From Prevotella sp. (GTDB lineage: Bacteria; Bacteroidota; Bacteroidia; Bacteroidales; Bacteroidaceae): 64,000 nt of DNA. Shown here piece after piece: positions 1 through 8,740 of this stretch; position 1 is the first letter of the stretch, and every line of letters starts with the position of its first letter. Below the pieces are notes generated by a model. The model searched no databases and had not been told where the DNA came from. It saw nothing but the letters and a program-made list of their open reading frames with translations. The stretch lies in assembly GCA_022769825.1 (NCBI GenBank), contig JALEJI010000073.1:1-64000 (forward strand), read 5' to 3'. Position numbers and translations under genes: made by a program.

Positions 1-160
1 CTTGGAGTCTACGCTCCCGGCTGGAACATTCGTCAAGAAGCTCCGTTATACGGATGACGAGCTTCGCGAGAATCCTAACGCTTCCGACAAGACTCTCAAC
101 CAGAACCAGGGCGACGGCATGAACGTGCGCGTATGGTGGGACACCAAGAAGTACAAGTAG
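1..160 (+). CDS. C-terminal end of a probable SusD/RagB-family lipoprotein (partial)
   Basis: The reading frame is open from the left edge (codons start at base 2) to a TAG stop at 158-160, so only about 52 residues are visible. The tail contains NPN...LNQNQGDGMNVRVWW followed by DTKKYK. SusD-like glycan-binding lipoproteins often end in an 'NPN...QNPGW'-like segment, and the gene sits just upstream of a glycosidase operon, which fits. A strong terminator follows at 203-264, so this gene probably closes its own transcription unit. The body of the protein lies outside the window, so the family call is tentative. Confidence 0.5.
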   Translation, partial: LESTLPAGTFVKKLRYTDDELRENPNASDKTLNQNQGDGMNVRVWWDTKKYK

Positions 161-202
161 GATCAAGAACCTAAGCACTAAATATCATTGTAGATGCACT
201 AT

Positions 203-264
203 AAGAAAGACATTCTCTCGTTGCAGTTATTGAGATGGAGATGGGAGAATGTCTTTCTTTTTTA
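203..264 (+). terminator. Rho-independent terminator after the SusD-like gene
   Basis: Perfect 14-bp inverted repeat AAGAAAGACATTCT (203-216) and AGAATGTCTTTCTT (246-259), followed by a T-rich tail to about 264. It lies between the partial SusD-like gene and the GH31 gene. The loop is long (29 nt), but the stem and T tract are clear. Confidence 0.8.
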
Positions 265-307
265 TAGACTTCTGTGGTCTTAGTGTTACTTGATAATTAC
301 AAATATT

Positions 308-2827
308 GTGAAAACTATTGTCGCTTTACTATTTTCCTTTCTTATTCTTTTCCTCTCCCCAGCATGGTCGCAGACAGCTAAGAATATTGCTTATCAAGAT
401 GACCATGTGAGGATCACCTTGATAGATGATGGAGCGGTCCGGCTTGAATATTCTGCAGAGGGGAAATTCATAGATGACTGTTCTCAGATTGCCGTAATCA
501 GAGACTACGCCCCTGTGAATTATAAGATTTGCAATGGCTCAAAAAAAGTTCGTATTCTTACTGGGGCAATGGCCATTACGTATCGGAAAGGTAAGGAGCC
601 GTTTTCAGCCTGTAATCTTTCCATAACTTCTATCCCACAGGAAAGAGGATCTCGTTCCTGTGTCTGGAAGCCGGGAATTAAAGATACAGCTAACTTAAAG
701 GGTACATATTATTCTCTTGATATGTACAATGGCAACATGAAAGACGGTAAGCTGATGCCCATGGAGGATGGCTTGCTTTCAAAAAGCGGCTGGACATTCA
801 TCGACGATTCCCGTTCTTATCTCTTCGACCACAGCGAATGGCCTTGGTTGAAGGAACGCCCCGACACGACAAAAGCACAAGACTGGTATTTTCTATGTTA
901 TGGCCACAATTATAAGAAGGCATTGCGCATGTTTACTAAGTTCTCGGGCAAGGTGCCTTTGCCTCCGCGCTATGCTTTCGGCTATTGGTGGTCACGCTAC
1001 TGGAGCTATTCAGATGATGAACTGCGTACCCTTATCGACAACTTTCATAAATATGACATACCTATTGATGTGCTTGTTCTTGATATGGATTGGCACTATA
1101 ATCAAGCACCGAGAGGAGGTTGGACGGGTTATACATGGAACCGCACACTGTTTCCTGATCCTAAGGGATTCCTTAAGTGGGTTAAGGACAATAGCCTGCG
1201 GATAACCATGAACCTGCATCCAGATACAGGCATCAAGACATGGGAAGAGCAATGGCCGGCCATGTCGAGATGGATGGGGGTTGATACTGCGCTTCACAAA
1301 GACATTCCTTTCGAGACATCAGACAAGCGATTTATGTCCGGTTGGACACACGAAGTCTTGCATCCGATGGAGAGAGACGGTGTTGACTTCTGGTGGATTG
1401 ACGGAGAACCTAAAGGCACCCCCAAGCGGATGAAGAATCTGAATGACACGTGGTGGATTAATTACGCTGTTTTTACCGATATGGAGCGTAACCGCGACAC
1501 CAGACCGATGTTTTACAACCGTTGGGGCGGATTGGGCAACCATCGTTACCAGATAGGCTTCTCTGGAGATGCTGTCATCTCCTGGGCTTCGCTCGACTTC
1601 CAACCTTATTTCAACAGTACGGCCTCGAATGTGCTGGCCTGCTATTGGAGTCACGATATTGGTGGGCATGTAGGAACGCTTAATCCTGAGATATATGCCC
1701 GCTGGATGCAGTTCGGCCTCTTCAGTCCTGTTCTGAGGACTCATTCGGCTAAGATCGGAAGCATCAATAAAGAGCCTTGGATATTCTCGTATCACATGAC
1801 ACGTATGCTGCGAGATATCATCAAGGCACGTTATGCCCTCAACCCTTACATCTACACGATGGCCCGAAAAACCTACGATGAGGCCTTGCCGCTCTGCCGT
1901 CCGATGTACTATGATTATCCTGACAGCCCAGAGGCTTACAGGCAGAGAGATGAGTATATGTTCGGTGATAACATGCTGGTACGCCCTATCACTGCTCCGA
2001 TGCATGGATCCAAGGTTGCGCAACCCGTTTGGCTTCCGAGTGGAAACGACTGGTATGAGGTAGCCTCGGGCAAACTGCTTAAAGGCGGACAAACAGTGAA
2101 CAACAACTTTCATCTTGACGAGATTCCTGTCTATGTAAAGGCCGGAAGCATCATACCGATGTACGGAGATACTTTGAAGAATCTGCAGAGCAATGCCTTT
2201 CCCGTCATCATCAATGTCTATCCCTCTATCGGTGATGTCAGCAGCCAAGCTGAATATTACGAGGATGCTGGCAATGACAAGCAGTATGCTTCACATTATG
2301 CCGTAACACAGTTCTCTGCCGAACGCCGCGGCAATAAGCTTATCATAAGAATCGGTGCCCGGCAGGGAAACTATCAGGGAATGCCAGCCAAACGGATATA
2401 TCAGATTAAGGTCGTTGCTTCTGTTGTGCCGGAGAGGGTGCTTGTCAACGGACAGAAAGCCACTTATCGGTACAACGGCATGACACTCTCGCTTATTGTG
2501 GATGTAGGAAGTGTAGGCAGTGAGGAGGTTAAGACGGTTGAGATAAGTTATCCTTCAGACAGTCAATGTATGGCCAATGGAGAGATTGGACAGATGCGTC
2601 GAGTGAGGGAGAACGTCTGCCTGCTCAAGGAACGCGATGCGAACATCGTGCTCACGGATGACTTGGCTAATATGGAGAGCGTTGGCCGGGCCATTACCTA
2701 CGCCCCTTCGTCTTTTACACAAAAGATGGAGTTCTTTCATGACAGGTATGCACGTTTGGATGAAGTGTTGAAGGCACAGAAGCTTAACGATGCCGACTAT
2801 AAATTCTTTATTGATAATACCTATTAA
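308..2827 (+). CDS. Glycoside hydrolase family 31 alpha-glycosidase, exported
   Basis: GH31 enzymes cleave alpha-glucosides or alpha-xylosides (some are transglycosylases) with retention. A signal peptide (VALLFSFLILFLSPAWSQ) is followed by an N-terminal beta domain, the TIM barrel from about residue 225 and C-terminal beta domains. The barrel shows DVLVLDMDWHYN, the nucleophile motif WWIDGEP (Asp about 371 in ORF-track numbering) and GFSGD with the likely acid/base Asp (about 427). The ORF track starts at a TTG (290); I prefer the GTG at 308, because it gives a short signal peptide beginning MKTIVALL. Both starts are non-ATG. The last 60 or so residues extend beyond the usual domains and I do not recognise them. 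It is first in an operon with GH127 (27 bp) and GH89. Substrate specificity cannot be set from sequence alone. Confidence 0.88.
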   Translation: MKTIVALLFSFLILFLSPAWSQTAKNIAYQDDHVRITLIDDGAVRLEYSAEGKFIDDCSQIAVIRDYAPVNYKICNGSKKVRILTGAMAITYRKGKEPFSACNLSITSIPQERGSRSCVWKPGIKDTANLKGTYYSLDMYNGNMKDGKLMPMEDGLLSKSGWTFIDDSRSYLFDHSEWPWLKERPDTTKAQDWYFLCYGHNYKKALRMFTKFSGKVPLPPRYAFGYWWSRYWSYSDDELRTLIDNFHKYDIPIDVLVLDMDWHYNQAPRGGWTGYTWNRTLFPDPKGFLKWVKDNSLRITMNLHPDTGIKTWEEQWPAMSRWMGVDTALHKDIPFETSDKRFMSGWTHEVLHPMERDGVDFWWIDGEPKGTPKRMKNLNDTWWINYAVFTDMERNRDTRPMFYNRWGGLGNHRYQIGFSGDAVISWASLDFQPYFNSTASNVLACYWSHDIGGHVGTLNPEIYARWMQFGLFSPVLRTHSAKIGSINKEPWIFSYHMTRMLRDIIKARYALNPYIYTMARKTYDEALPLCRPMYYDYPDSPEAYRQRDEYMFGDNMLVRPITAPMHGSKVAQPVWLPSGNDWYEVASGKLLKGGQTVNNNFHLDEIPVYVKAGSIIPMYGDTLKNLQSNAFPVIINVYPSIGDVSSQAEYYEDAGNDKQYASHYAVTQFSAERRGNKLIIRIGARQGNYQGMPAKRIYQIKVVASVVPERVLVNGQKATYRYNGMTLSLIVDVGSVGSEEVKTVEISYPSDSQCMANGEIGQMRRVRENVCLLKERDANIVLTDDLANMESVGRAITYAPSSFTQKMEFFHDRYARLDEVLKAQKLNDADYKFFIDNTY

Positions 2828-2854
2828 CAACACGATTATAAACACACAATATTT

Positions 2855-4903
2855 ATGAAGCTAAATTATATCTTATGCTTGAGCGGCTTTCTCTCATTGG
2901 GGATGCTTTCCGCTCAAGCCCAGGACTACACCGGAATGAAGATCCAGCGCTACCGGCAATGGGCCAAAGGGCAGATATCCCTGGTACCCTTGGAGATCGG
3001 GCAAATCACTCCCGAAGGCTGGCTTCGCCAATGGGGTGAAGATGCCGCGAAAGGCATCACTGGGCATCTCGATGAATACCAGCCTGTCTATGGCAACGGG
3101 TGGAAAGGATTTGGGTTTAAGGCCCGAGGAGCCAATGAGAAAGACGGTACGGGATGGCCGATAGAACAGTGCAGCTACTGGCTTGACGGAGCTACGAAGC
3201 TGGCCTATATCCTCGGTGACCGGGCGCTTCAGAAGAAAGTGTCCGACCGGCTGAACATCGTCGTCGATGGAGTTCTCAAAGGTGCCGGAACCTTCATTTG
3301 GTGGAAAAACGACTCCATCGTCCTTGACAAGTTCAATAATTGGGGTCATGGAATTATGGGGCGAGCACTGGTCAGTTATTACCAGGCGACCCACCAGCCA
3401 CGAATCCTTGAAGCCCTCAACAAAGTATATTCCCGTTACACAATGCTTTCGCCGACCAATCAGAAAAGACTCGAAAGCGGACTGGTGCGTGGCTCGACGA
3501 ATGTTGATGCCATGACTGAGACGTTCCTGGAAAACGGAAACAAGACGATCCTCGACTCTATCATCGCTTACAGCAACCGTCCCCTTGTCAGACAATTCGG
3601 CCAGCGCATCATGCAGATGAGTGACCGTTCGCACAAAGGGTTTAAGACTACGCACGGTGTGACCTTCTATGAGGTATCGCGTGTTCCGGCGATCTCCTCT
3701 ATATGGAATGGGCGGGAAGAAGACCGGGACGTGTCTCTTCATCTGCTTTCCTGGGCCGGCAAGTACAACATGTTGCCTCTCGGCCTTGTCTCGTGTGAGG
3801 AGTATTTGTCCGGGGCCGGGCCTTTTCATGGCGTTGAGACGTGTGACATCCCTGCCTCGATGTGGAACTACACGTGGCAGATGCGTATCGACGGAAAAGG
3901 GCAATGGGGCGACCGGATCGAGAACGTATTCTTCAATGCGGGGCCCGTCTCTGTCTCACGCGACTGGAAGACCATGTCTTATTATCAGATGCCTAACCGC
4001 TTCTCGGAAAAGCTACCGGCCGATCCGGCTGTACCCGGGCCGGGAGACCAGCGATATACGCCCTACGGACATGAAGTGTTGTGTTGCGTGGGCAGCAGCA
4101 ACTGGGAAATTCCCAACTATGTCACGAATATGTGGATGGCGACCATGGATCACGGTCTTGCCTACACCCTCTACGGACCCTGCAAGGTGAAGGCTTCGCT
4201 TGACAACGCCCCCGTGGAGATCGATTGCCAGACCGATTATCCGTTTGGCGACCAGATACGCATCCATCTGAAGAGTGCCAATGATATTGTGGCGCCTCTC
4301 TACTTCCGTATCCCTGAATGGTGTGGAGCTATGCAAATAAAGGTCAACGGCAAAAAGGTTGCCTATAAGGCCTATAAAGATTTCGCCAAGATTGAACGCA
4401 AATGGAGAAACGGTGATGCCGTCGTCATCTCCCTTCCCATGAAAACGTCTGTCACTGCGGGAATATGTACGCCTTATCCGCGTGACAACTATTTCAAGCG
4501 GAATCCTACTGTAGCTTCGAACGGTAATTATTATTATGGGTATACAGACAGCATAGCAGGTGAGCCTTATGAATATGTTAAATATGGTCCGTTGCTCTAT
4601 GCCTTGCCGATCAAGGATATCGACGAGAACCACGTCGCTGAAGGACAGAAGTACAACTATGCCTTGGGAGCTACGCTCGGCAAGGTTAAGATCATCAGAA
4701 AGAAAATGCCGGAGCGCTGGACGTGGAAATATGAAGAGGCTCCTGTACAGCTGAGTGTTGATGCCCGTGAGTTCCCCTGGACTCCCACGGATCTTGCCCC
4801 CTTACCCAAACGGAAGGTCACAGGCGGTTCAGCCGCACGCATCACCCTTGTGCCCTACAACTGCACGAAGTTTCATGTCTCAATGTTCCCGGTTGCTAAC
4901 TGA
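2855..4903 (+). CDS. GH127-type (DUF1680) beta-L-arabinofuranosidase-like enzyme, exported
   Basis: 682 aa with signal peptide (ending ALSAQAQ-like, SAQAQ). The family includes Zn-dependent beta-L-arabinofuranosidases that use a cysteine nucleophile. The metal and catalytic fingerprint is present: an E-x-C pair in GVETCDIPAS (Glu 328, Cys 330) and a Cys-Cys pair in HEVLCCVGSSNWE (Cys 410, 411). These match the Glu338/Cys340/Cys417/Cys418 set known from HypBA1. CEEYLSG just upstream supplies the expected acid/base Glu. The protein has an (alpha/alpha)6 barrel followed by beta domains. Second gene of the GH31-GH127-GH89 operon. Some DUF1680 proteins have other specificities, so arabinofuranose is only the family default and fits poorly with the amino-sugar theme around it. 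Confidence 0.85.
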   Translation: MKLNYILCLSGFLSLGMLSAQAQDYTGMKIQRYRQWAKGQISLVPLEIGQITPEGWLRQWGEDAAKGITGHLDEYQPVYGNGWKGFGFKARGANEKDGTGWPIEQCSYWLDGATKLAYILGDRALQKKVSDRLNIVVDGVLKGAGTFIWWKNDSIVLDKFNNWGHGIMGRALVSYYQATHQPRILEALNKVYSRYTMLSPTNQKRLESGLVRGSTNVDAMTETFLENGNKTILDSIIAYSNRPLVRQFGQRIMQMSDRSHKGFKTTHGVTFYEVSRVPAISSIWNGREEDRDVSLHLLSWAGKYNMLPLGLVSCEEYLSGAGPFHGVETCDIPASMWNYTWQMRIDGKGQWGDRIENVFFNAGPVSVSRDWKTMSYYQMPNRFSEKLPADPAVPGPGDQRYTPYGHEVLCCVGSSNWEIPNYVTNMWMATMDHGLAYTLYGPCKVKASLDNAPVEIDCQTDYPFGDQIRIHLKSANDIVAPLYFRIPEWCGAMQIKVNGKKVAYKAYKDFAKIERKWRNGDAVVISLPMKTSVTAGICTPYPRDNYFKRNPTVASNGNYYYGYTDSIAGEPYEYVKYGPLLYALPIKDIDENHVAEGQKYNYALGATLGKVKIIRKKMPERWTWKYEEAPVQLSVDAREFPWTPTDLAPLPKRKVTGGSAARITLVPYNCTKFHVSMFPVAN

Positions 4904-4937
4904 GAAATATCAACATCAATCATTATAAAATTTATTC

Positions 4938-7118
4938 ATGAAGAAAACCTTAATTTTATTCTCATTGCTCATGGTCGTTCTTTCGGTTCATGCCGATGAC
5001 ATATCAGCTGTGAAAGGACTGGTGCATCGCCTGTTCCCAGGCTATGAGCAAGTGTTCTCTTTCCACAAGACAGCGGGCAAGACAGATGTCTTCAGCCTCC
5101 GGTCGGAAGGCGGGAAGATCATCGTCAGCGGAAACAATGCCAACTCGATGGCCGTCGGCATCAACCACTACATGAAATACTATTGCCATGTGGAGGTAGG
5201 CTGGCTGAAGTCGGATACCTTTCAGCTCCCTTCCGTCCCGCCCCGGATACCCAAGCCTGTCACCATTAAGGCCCGGGTCAAGGACCGCTTCTTCCTGAAC
5301 TACTGCACTTACGGTTACACCATGCCATGGTGGAGATGGGACGAATGGGAACACTTCATCGACTGGATGGCGCTCAACGGCATCAATCTGCCGCTTGCCA
5401 TCACCGGCCAAGAAAGCATCTGGTACAAGGTGTGGAGTGAGCTCGGCCTCTCCGACGCGACGATCCGCAACTATTTCACCGGTCCGGCTCATCTGCCCTG
5501 GCATCGCATGATAAACATCGACCGGTGGTTTGCGCCTCTGCCGATGTCGTGGCTCAACGGACAACTGAAGCTTCAGAAACGCATCACGGCCAGGGAACGT
5601 GAGTTGAACATGCATCCCGTCTTACCGGCATTCTCCGGCCATGTCCCCGCAGAGTTGGCTTCCATCTTCCCCAAGGCTAAGATCACGAAGCTGGCACCTT
5701 GGGACGGTTACGCTGAGCAGTATTCGTGCAGTTTCCTCGACCCTATGGATCCGCTGTTTACACAGATACAGAGGCGGTTCATCGAAATTGAAGACTCTGT
5801 CTATGGCACCGACCATGTTTATGGAATCGATCTTTTCAACGAAGTGACACCTCCAAGCTACGCGCCCGAATACCTCAGCCGCGTTGCCAAGCAGGTGTAT
5901 GCGTCGCTCGCCAATGCTGATCCGCAGGCTATATGGCTGCAGATGACCTGGCTCTTCTATTACAGACAGAAAGACTGGACAAACGACCGCATCAAAGCTT
6001 ATCTCACGGCTTATCCCAAGAATCGCTCGCTGCTGCTCGACTATTACTGCGACATGCAGGAGATGTGGAAGTCGACGGATAAGTTCTTCGGCGTACCGTT
6101 TGTCTGGTGCTATCTCGGAAACTTCGGAGGAAACACTATGCTGACCGGTGACTTGGAAACGATCAACCGCCGGATGGAGCATGCTATGGCAAAATGTAAA
6201 GGCAACCTTGCGGGGATAGGAGCCACGCTCGAAGGCTTCGACTGCAATCCGTACATTTATGAATATGTGTTTGAGAAGGCCTGGAATTTTCCGGCGAATC
6301 GCAATATCCAGGAATGGGTCAACGCACTCGCCGACCAGCGCACAGGAAAAGTGGATGCCAATGCACGCCAGGCTTGGCAACTGCTTGTTGACAGTATCTA
6401 TAACCAGCAAACTGTAACTCAGCAACGACAGCCTTTCTTTAATATGCGGCCTGCTTTTATGACAAGCAATATGGTGAGGCAAATACCCCAAGTCGACAAA
6501 GAGGATAAGATTCTGTTGGAAGTAATTGAGAAACTGCTTCAGGTAGACAGCGACCGACAAAGTTATCATTTTGATCTTGCCAATCTCACAAGACAGTTGT
6601 TGACGAATCATTTCATGAGCGTATTCTACGACTATCAGAAGGCTTATGAAGCGAAAGATCTTCAGACGATGAGACTTTTGGCTAAGAAGATGACAACGAT
6701 CATTGAAGATCTTGACAAGGTCGTTGGCACGCAGAGCTGTTTCCTCACCGGCAAATGGATTAAAGACGCAAGGGCCTGGGGCAAAGATCCGATGGAGAAA
6801 CTTTATTATGAACAAAACGCACGCAATATCATCACGACTTGGAGCGACAAGAATATGGGGCTCAACGACTATGCCTATCGCTCCTGGGCAGGAATGGTAA
6901 AGACCTTTTATGGCGAACGGTGGAGGATGTTCTTCAAGGCCGTGGAAGCTGCCTTAAAGGCTCGTCAACATTTCGACAAGGCACATTATGACAGCTATAA
7001 AGACCGTGTCTGCACCTTTGAGAAATACTGGTGGGAAGGCTGCGTGGGCAATTTCAAGGCCGTTCCGACGGGTGACAGTAAGACAGTCGTCAGAGAGATT
7101 CTTGCAAAATATCAATAG
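4938..7118 (+). CDS. GH89 alpha-N-acetylglucosaminidase (NAGLU-like), exported
   Basis: 726 aa with an N-terminal signal peptide (LILFSLLMVVLSVHA). GH89 removes terminal alpha-linked GlcNAc, as in heparan sulfate fragments or gastric-type mucin glycans. The highly conserved block NYCTYGYTMPWWRWDEWEHF, then ALNGINLPLAITGQE, is typical of the family. Catalytic glutamates are in GIDLFNEVTPPS (Glu 302) and GATLEGFDCNPY (Glu 432). Their 130-residue spacing equals that of human NAGLU (E316/E446). Third gene of the operon, 34 bp after GH127. The next gene, on the opposite strand, is an HGSNAT/NagX-like acetyltransferase, which echoes the human pathway pair. Confidence 0.93.
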   Translation: MKKTLILFSLLMVVLSVHADDISAVKGLVHRLFPGYEQVFSFHKTAGKTDVFSLRSEGGKIIVSGNNANSMAVGINHYMKYYCHVEVGWLKSDTFQLPSVPPRIPKPVTIKARVKDRFFLNYCTYGYTMPWWRWDEWEHFIDWMALNGINLPLAITGQESIWYKVWSELGLSDATIRNYFTGPAHLPWHRMINIDRWFAPLPMSWLNGQLKLQKRITARERELNMHPVLPAFSGHVPAELASIFPKAKITKLAPWDGYAEQYSCSFLDPMDPLFTQIQRRFIEIEDSVYGTDHVYGIDLFNEVTPPSYAPEYLSRVAKQVYASLANADPQAIWLQMTWLFYYRQKDWTNDRIKAYLTAYPKNRSLLLDYYCDMQEMWKSTDKFFGVPFVWCYLGNFGGNTMLTGDLETINRRMEHAMAKCKGNLAGIGATLEGFDCNPYIYEYVFEKAWNFPANRNIQEWVNALADQRTGKVDANARQAWQLLVDSIYNQQTVTQQRQPFFNMRPAFMTSNMVRQIPQVDKEDKILLEVIEKLLQVDSDRQSYHFDLANLTRQLLTNHFMSVFYDYQKAYEAKDLQTMRLLAKKMTTIIEDLDKVVGTQSCFLTGKWIKDARAWGKDPMEKLYYEQNARNIITTWSDKNMGLNDYAYRSWAGMVKTFYGERWRMFFKAVEAALKARQHFDKAHYDSYKDRVCTFEKYWWEGCVGNFKAVPTGDSKTVVREILAKYQ

Positions 7119-7251
7119 GACATAACCATTCTTTTGTTATCATCCAATGGCGGGGTGCGGTCTTGTGGCCGTCCGCCATGGCATGGTACGGCTCTTGTGT
7201 CAGTCCAATGCAGGATGCGGCCTATTAATCACTAATCGCTGCTTGATTCGG

Positions 7252-7287
7252 AAATGTCACCACCCTTTCTGTAGGATGGTGACATTT
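7252..7287. terminator. Hairpin between convergent genes (candidate bidirectional terminator)
   Basis: Inverted repeat AAATGTCACCA (7252-7262) and TGGTGACATTT (7277-7287), perfect over 11 bp with a 14-nt loop. It lies between the 3' ends of the GH89 gene (+) and the DUF5009 gene (-). The T tail is short on both sides, so strength is uncertain. Confidence 0.5.
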
Positions 7288-7307
7288 TCAAATGATGTTG
7301 AGTGGGT

Positions 7308-8738
7308 CTACGTTTTCCAATACATCTGTCGTTTCGTGAAGAAGGCGGTAAGGAGCATGCAGAGGGCCGTGAGGACAATTCCTTGCAGGAACCCGAGCAA
7401 CGGGGTTGTGCAGAAACCCGTAATGATTGGGAAGACGTGGCAGAGCTGCAGCAGAGGGATGACTGCCAGGCCATTGCTCACGTAGGCCACCATGGGGTTC
7501 CGCCCGACGAGCTCGAGCGGTTCGCTGAGCCATCTGATGTGATAATGGTCGCATGTGATGGTGAAGAAGAGCAGGGCGATGAATGCCAGTCCTCCGGTGA
7601 CAAAAAGGTAGCTGAGCGTGACGTAGTCCTTGCGTATGCCACCCTCACAGGCTTCGATGAGCAACCCCATGGCAAGCATGTAGAGGCCGCAGAGGCAGAG
7701 TTTGCGCCAATAGGTGCGCTCCCGGTCCTTGCCGCGCACGAGCCACCAGAGCACCGTTGACAGTGCGGCCGTGAGGACGATGTTGACGACTAACAGGCGG
7801 CTGTAGAGGCAGACGACGTTGGTGATGATCAGTGCCAAAGCAATGAGCGCCACCCACGGAGCTACGCACAGCCGGCTGTGCGCCCGTGAGGCATCTTCGG
7901 CCTTCAGCCAGCGCGTCATGAGATTACCAGCCACCATGCCGGGGATGATGATGAGCAGGTATTCCTGGTAGGCGACATGGTAGAGCCACGGGGCGAACGT
8001 GAAGTCGCGCATCGCTTGCTGCCAGGATCCGTCAGTCTTGGCCGACAGATAAAATGCCATGAGCAGTGGGATGAGTGCCAGGCGGGCCATCGGCTTGTGA
8101 GGCGTGAGCAGGTAGATGACGGCTCCGGTGAGTGACACGTTGGCCAGGATGAGCATGATGATGTCTTCGTCCTTGAGCATGAATGGTTTGCCTTCGGCGT
8201 AGGGCTGAAACAGAATGAGGGCTACGGCCGCCGCATATGCCAAGGTGTTCATCGTGCGGTTGCCCCATTTGCTGAGATGAAAGGGGTTGCGCATGAATAT
8301 GAGAAACATCAGGGCAAAGGCTGCGATTGCCACCAGTTCGTTCATCCATGGAGCCGGATAGCCTAACATGTAAGGGTAGACATGGATGACGAAGATCGCG
8401 AAGAACGTCAGTTTCATCCACCGGATGATCGTCTTCTTCAGCAGTTTCAACTTGCCGATGCCCTTTTCGAGCTGTCGGCCTAAGGACAGCGGAATGGCTG
8501 CTCCCATGCTGAAGAGAAAGAAGGGAAAGATGAGGTCTACCCACGTGATGCCGTAGATATGCGGATTGAAAACATGAGTAGGTGGCGGCTCCTGGGCATG
8601 GTACATCCACGCCGGCAGGATACCGAAGGCCTCTGTGGCGGCGAGGATCATGGTCATGATCGCGTAGCCCCGCAGCGCGTCCAGGGAATGGGCGCGCCGG
8701 GTTGGTACGGCCGTAGGTGCTTCGGTATGAGTCTGCAT
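7308..8738 (-). CDS. DUF5009 / HGSNAT-NagX-like membrane acetyltransferase
   Basis: 476 aa, about eleven hydrophobic helices. The N-terminus RAHSLDALRGYAIMTMIL followed by GITWVDLIFPFFLFSMGAAIP is the signature of the heparan-alpha-glucosaminide N-acetyltransferase / COG4299 (NagX) group. HGSNAT moves the acetyl group of acetyl-CoA across a membrane onto terminal glucosamine. A His in the third-helix region (FVIHVYPYML) is a candidate acetyl-carrying residue, though I cannot align it. It starts 2 bp after the sugar-porter gene, so it is the last gene of the GH20-DUF4434-MFS-DUF5009 operon. The inferred role is acetylating free glucosamine ends or imported glucosamine. The enzyme family is clear; the substrate is inferred. 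Confidence 0.75.
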   Translation of the reverse strand: MQTHTEAPTAVPTRRAHSLDALRGYAIMTMILAATEAFGILPAWMYHAQEPPPTHVFNPHIYGITWVDLIFPFFLFSMGAAIPLSLGRQLEKGIGKLKLLKKTIIRWMKLTFFAIFVIHVYPYMLGYPAPWMNELVAIAAFALMFLIFMRNPFHLSKWGNRTMNTLAYAAAVALILFQPYAEGKPFMLKDEDIIMLILANVSLTGAVIYLLTPHKPMARLALIPLLMAFYLSAKTDGSWQQAMRDFTFAPWLYHVAYQEYLLIIIPGMVAGNLMTRWLKAEDASRAHSRLCVAPWVALIALALIITNVVCLYSRLLVVNIVLTAALSTVLWWLVRGKDRERTYWRKLCLCGLYMLAMGLLIEACEGGIRKDYVTLSYLFVTGGLAFIALLFFTITCDHYHIRWLSEPLELVGRNPMVAYVSNGLAVIPLLQLCHVFPIITGFCTTPLLGFLQGIVLTALCMLLTAFFTKRQMYWKT

Positions 8739-8740
8739 GA

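Noticed and set aside
7147-7485. 112-aa plus-strand ORF after GH89
   Set aside because: Runs across the intergenic hairpin into the antisense of the DUF5009 gene; no protein features.
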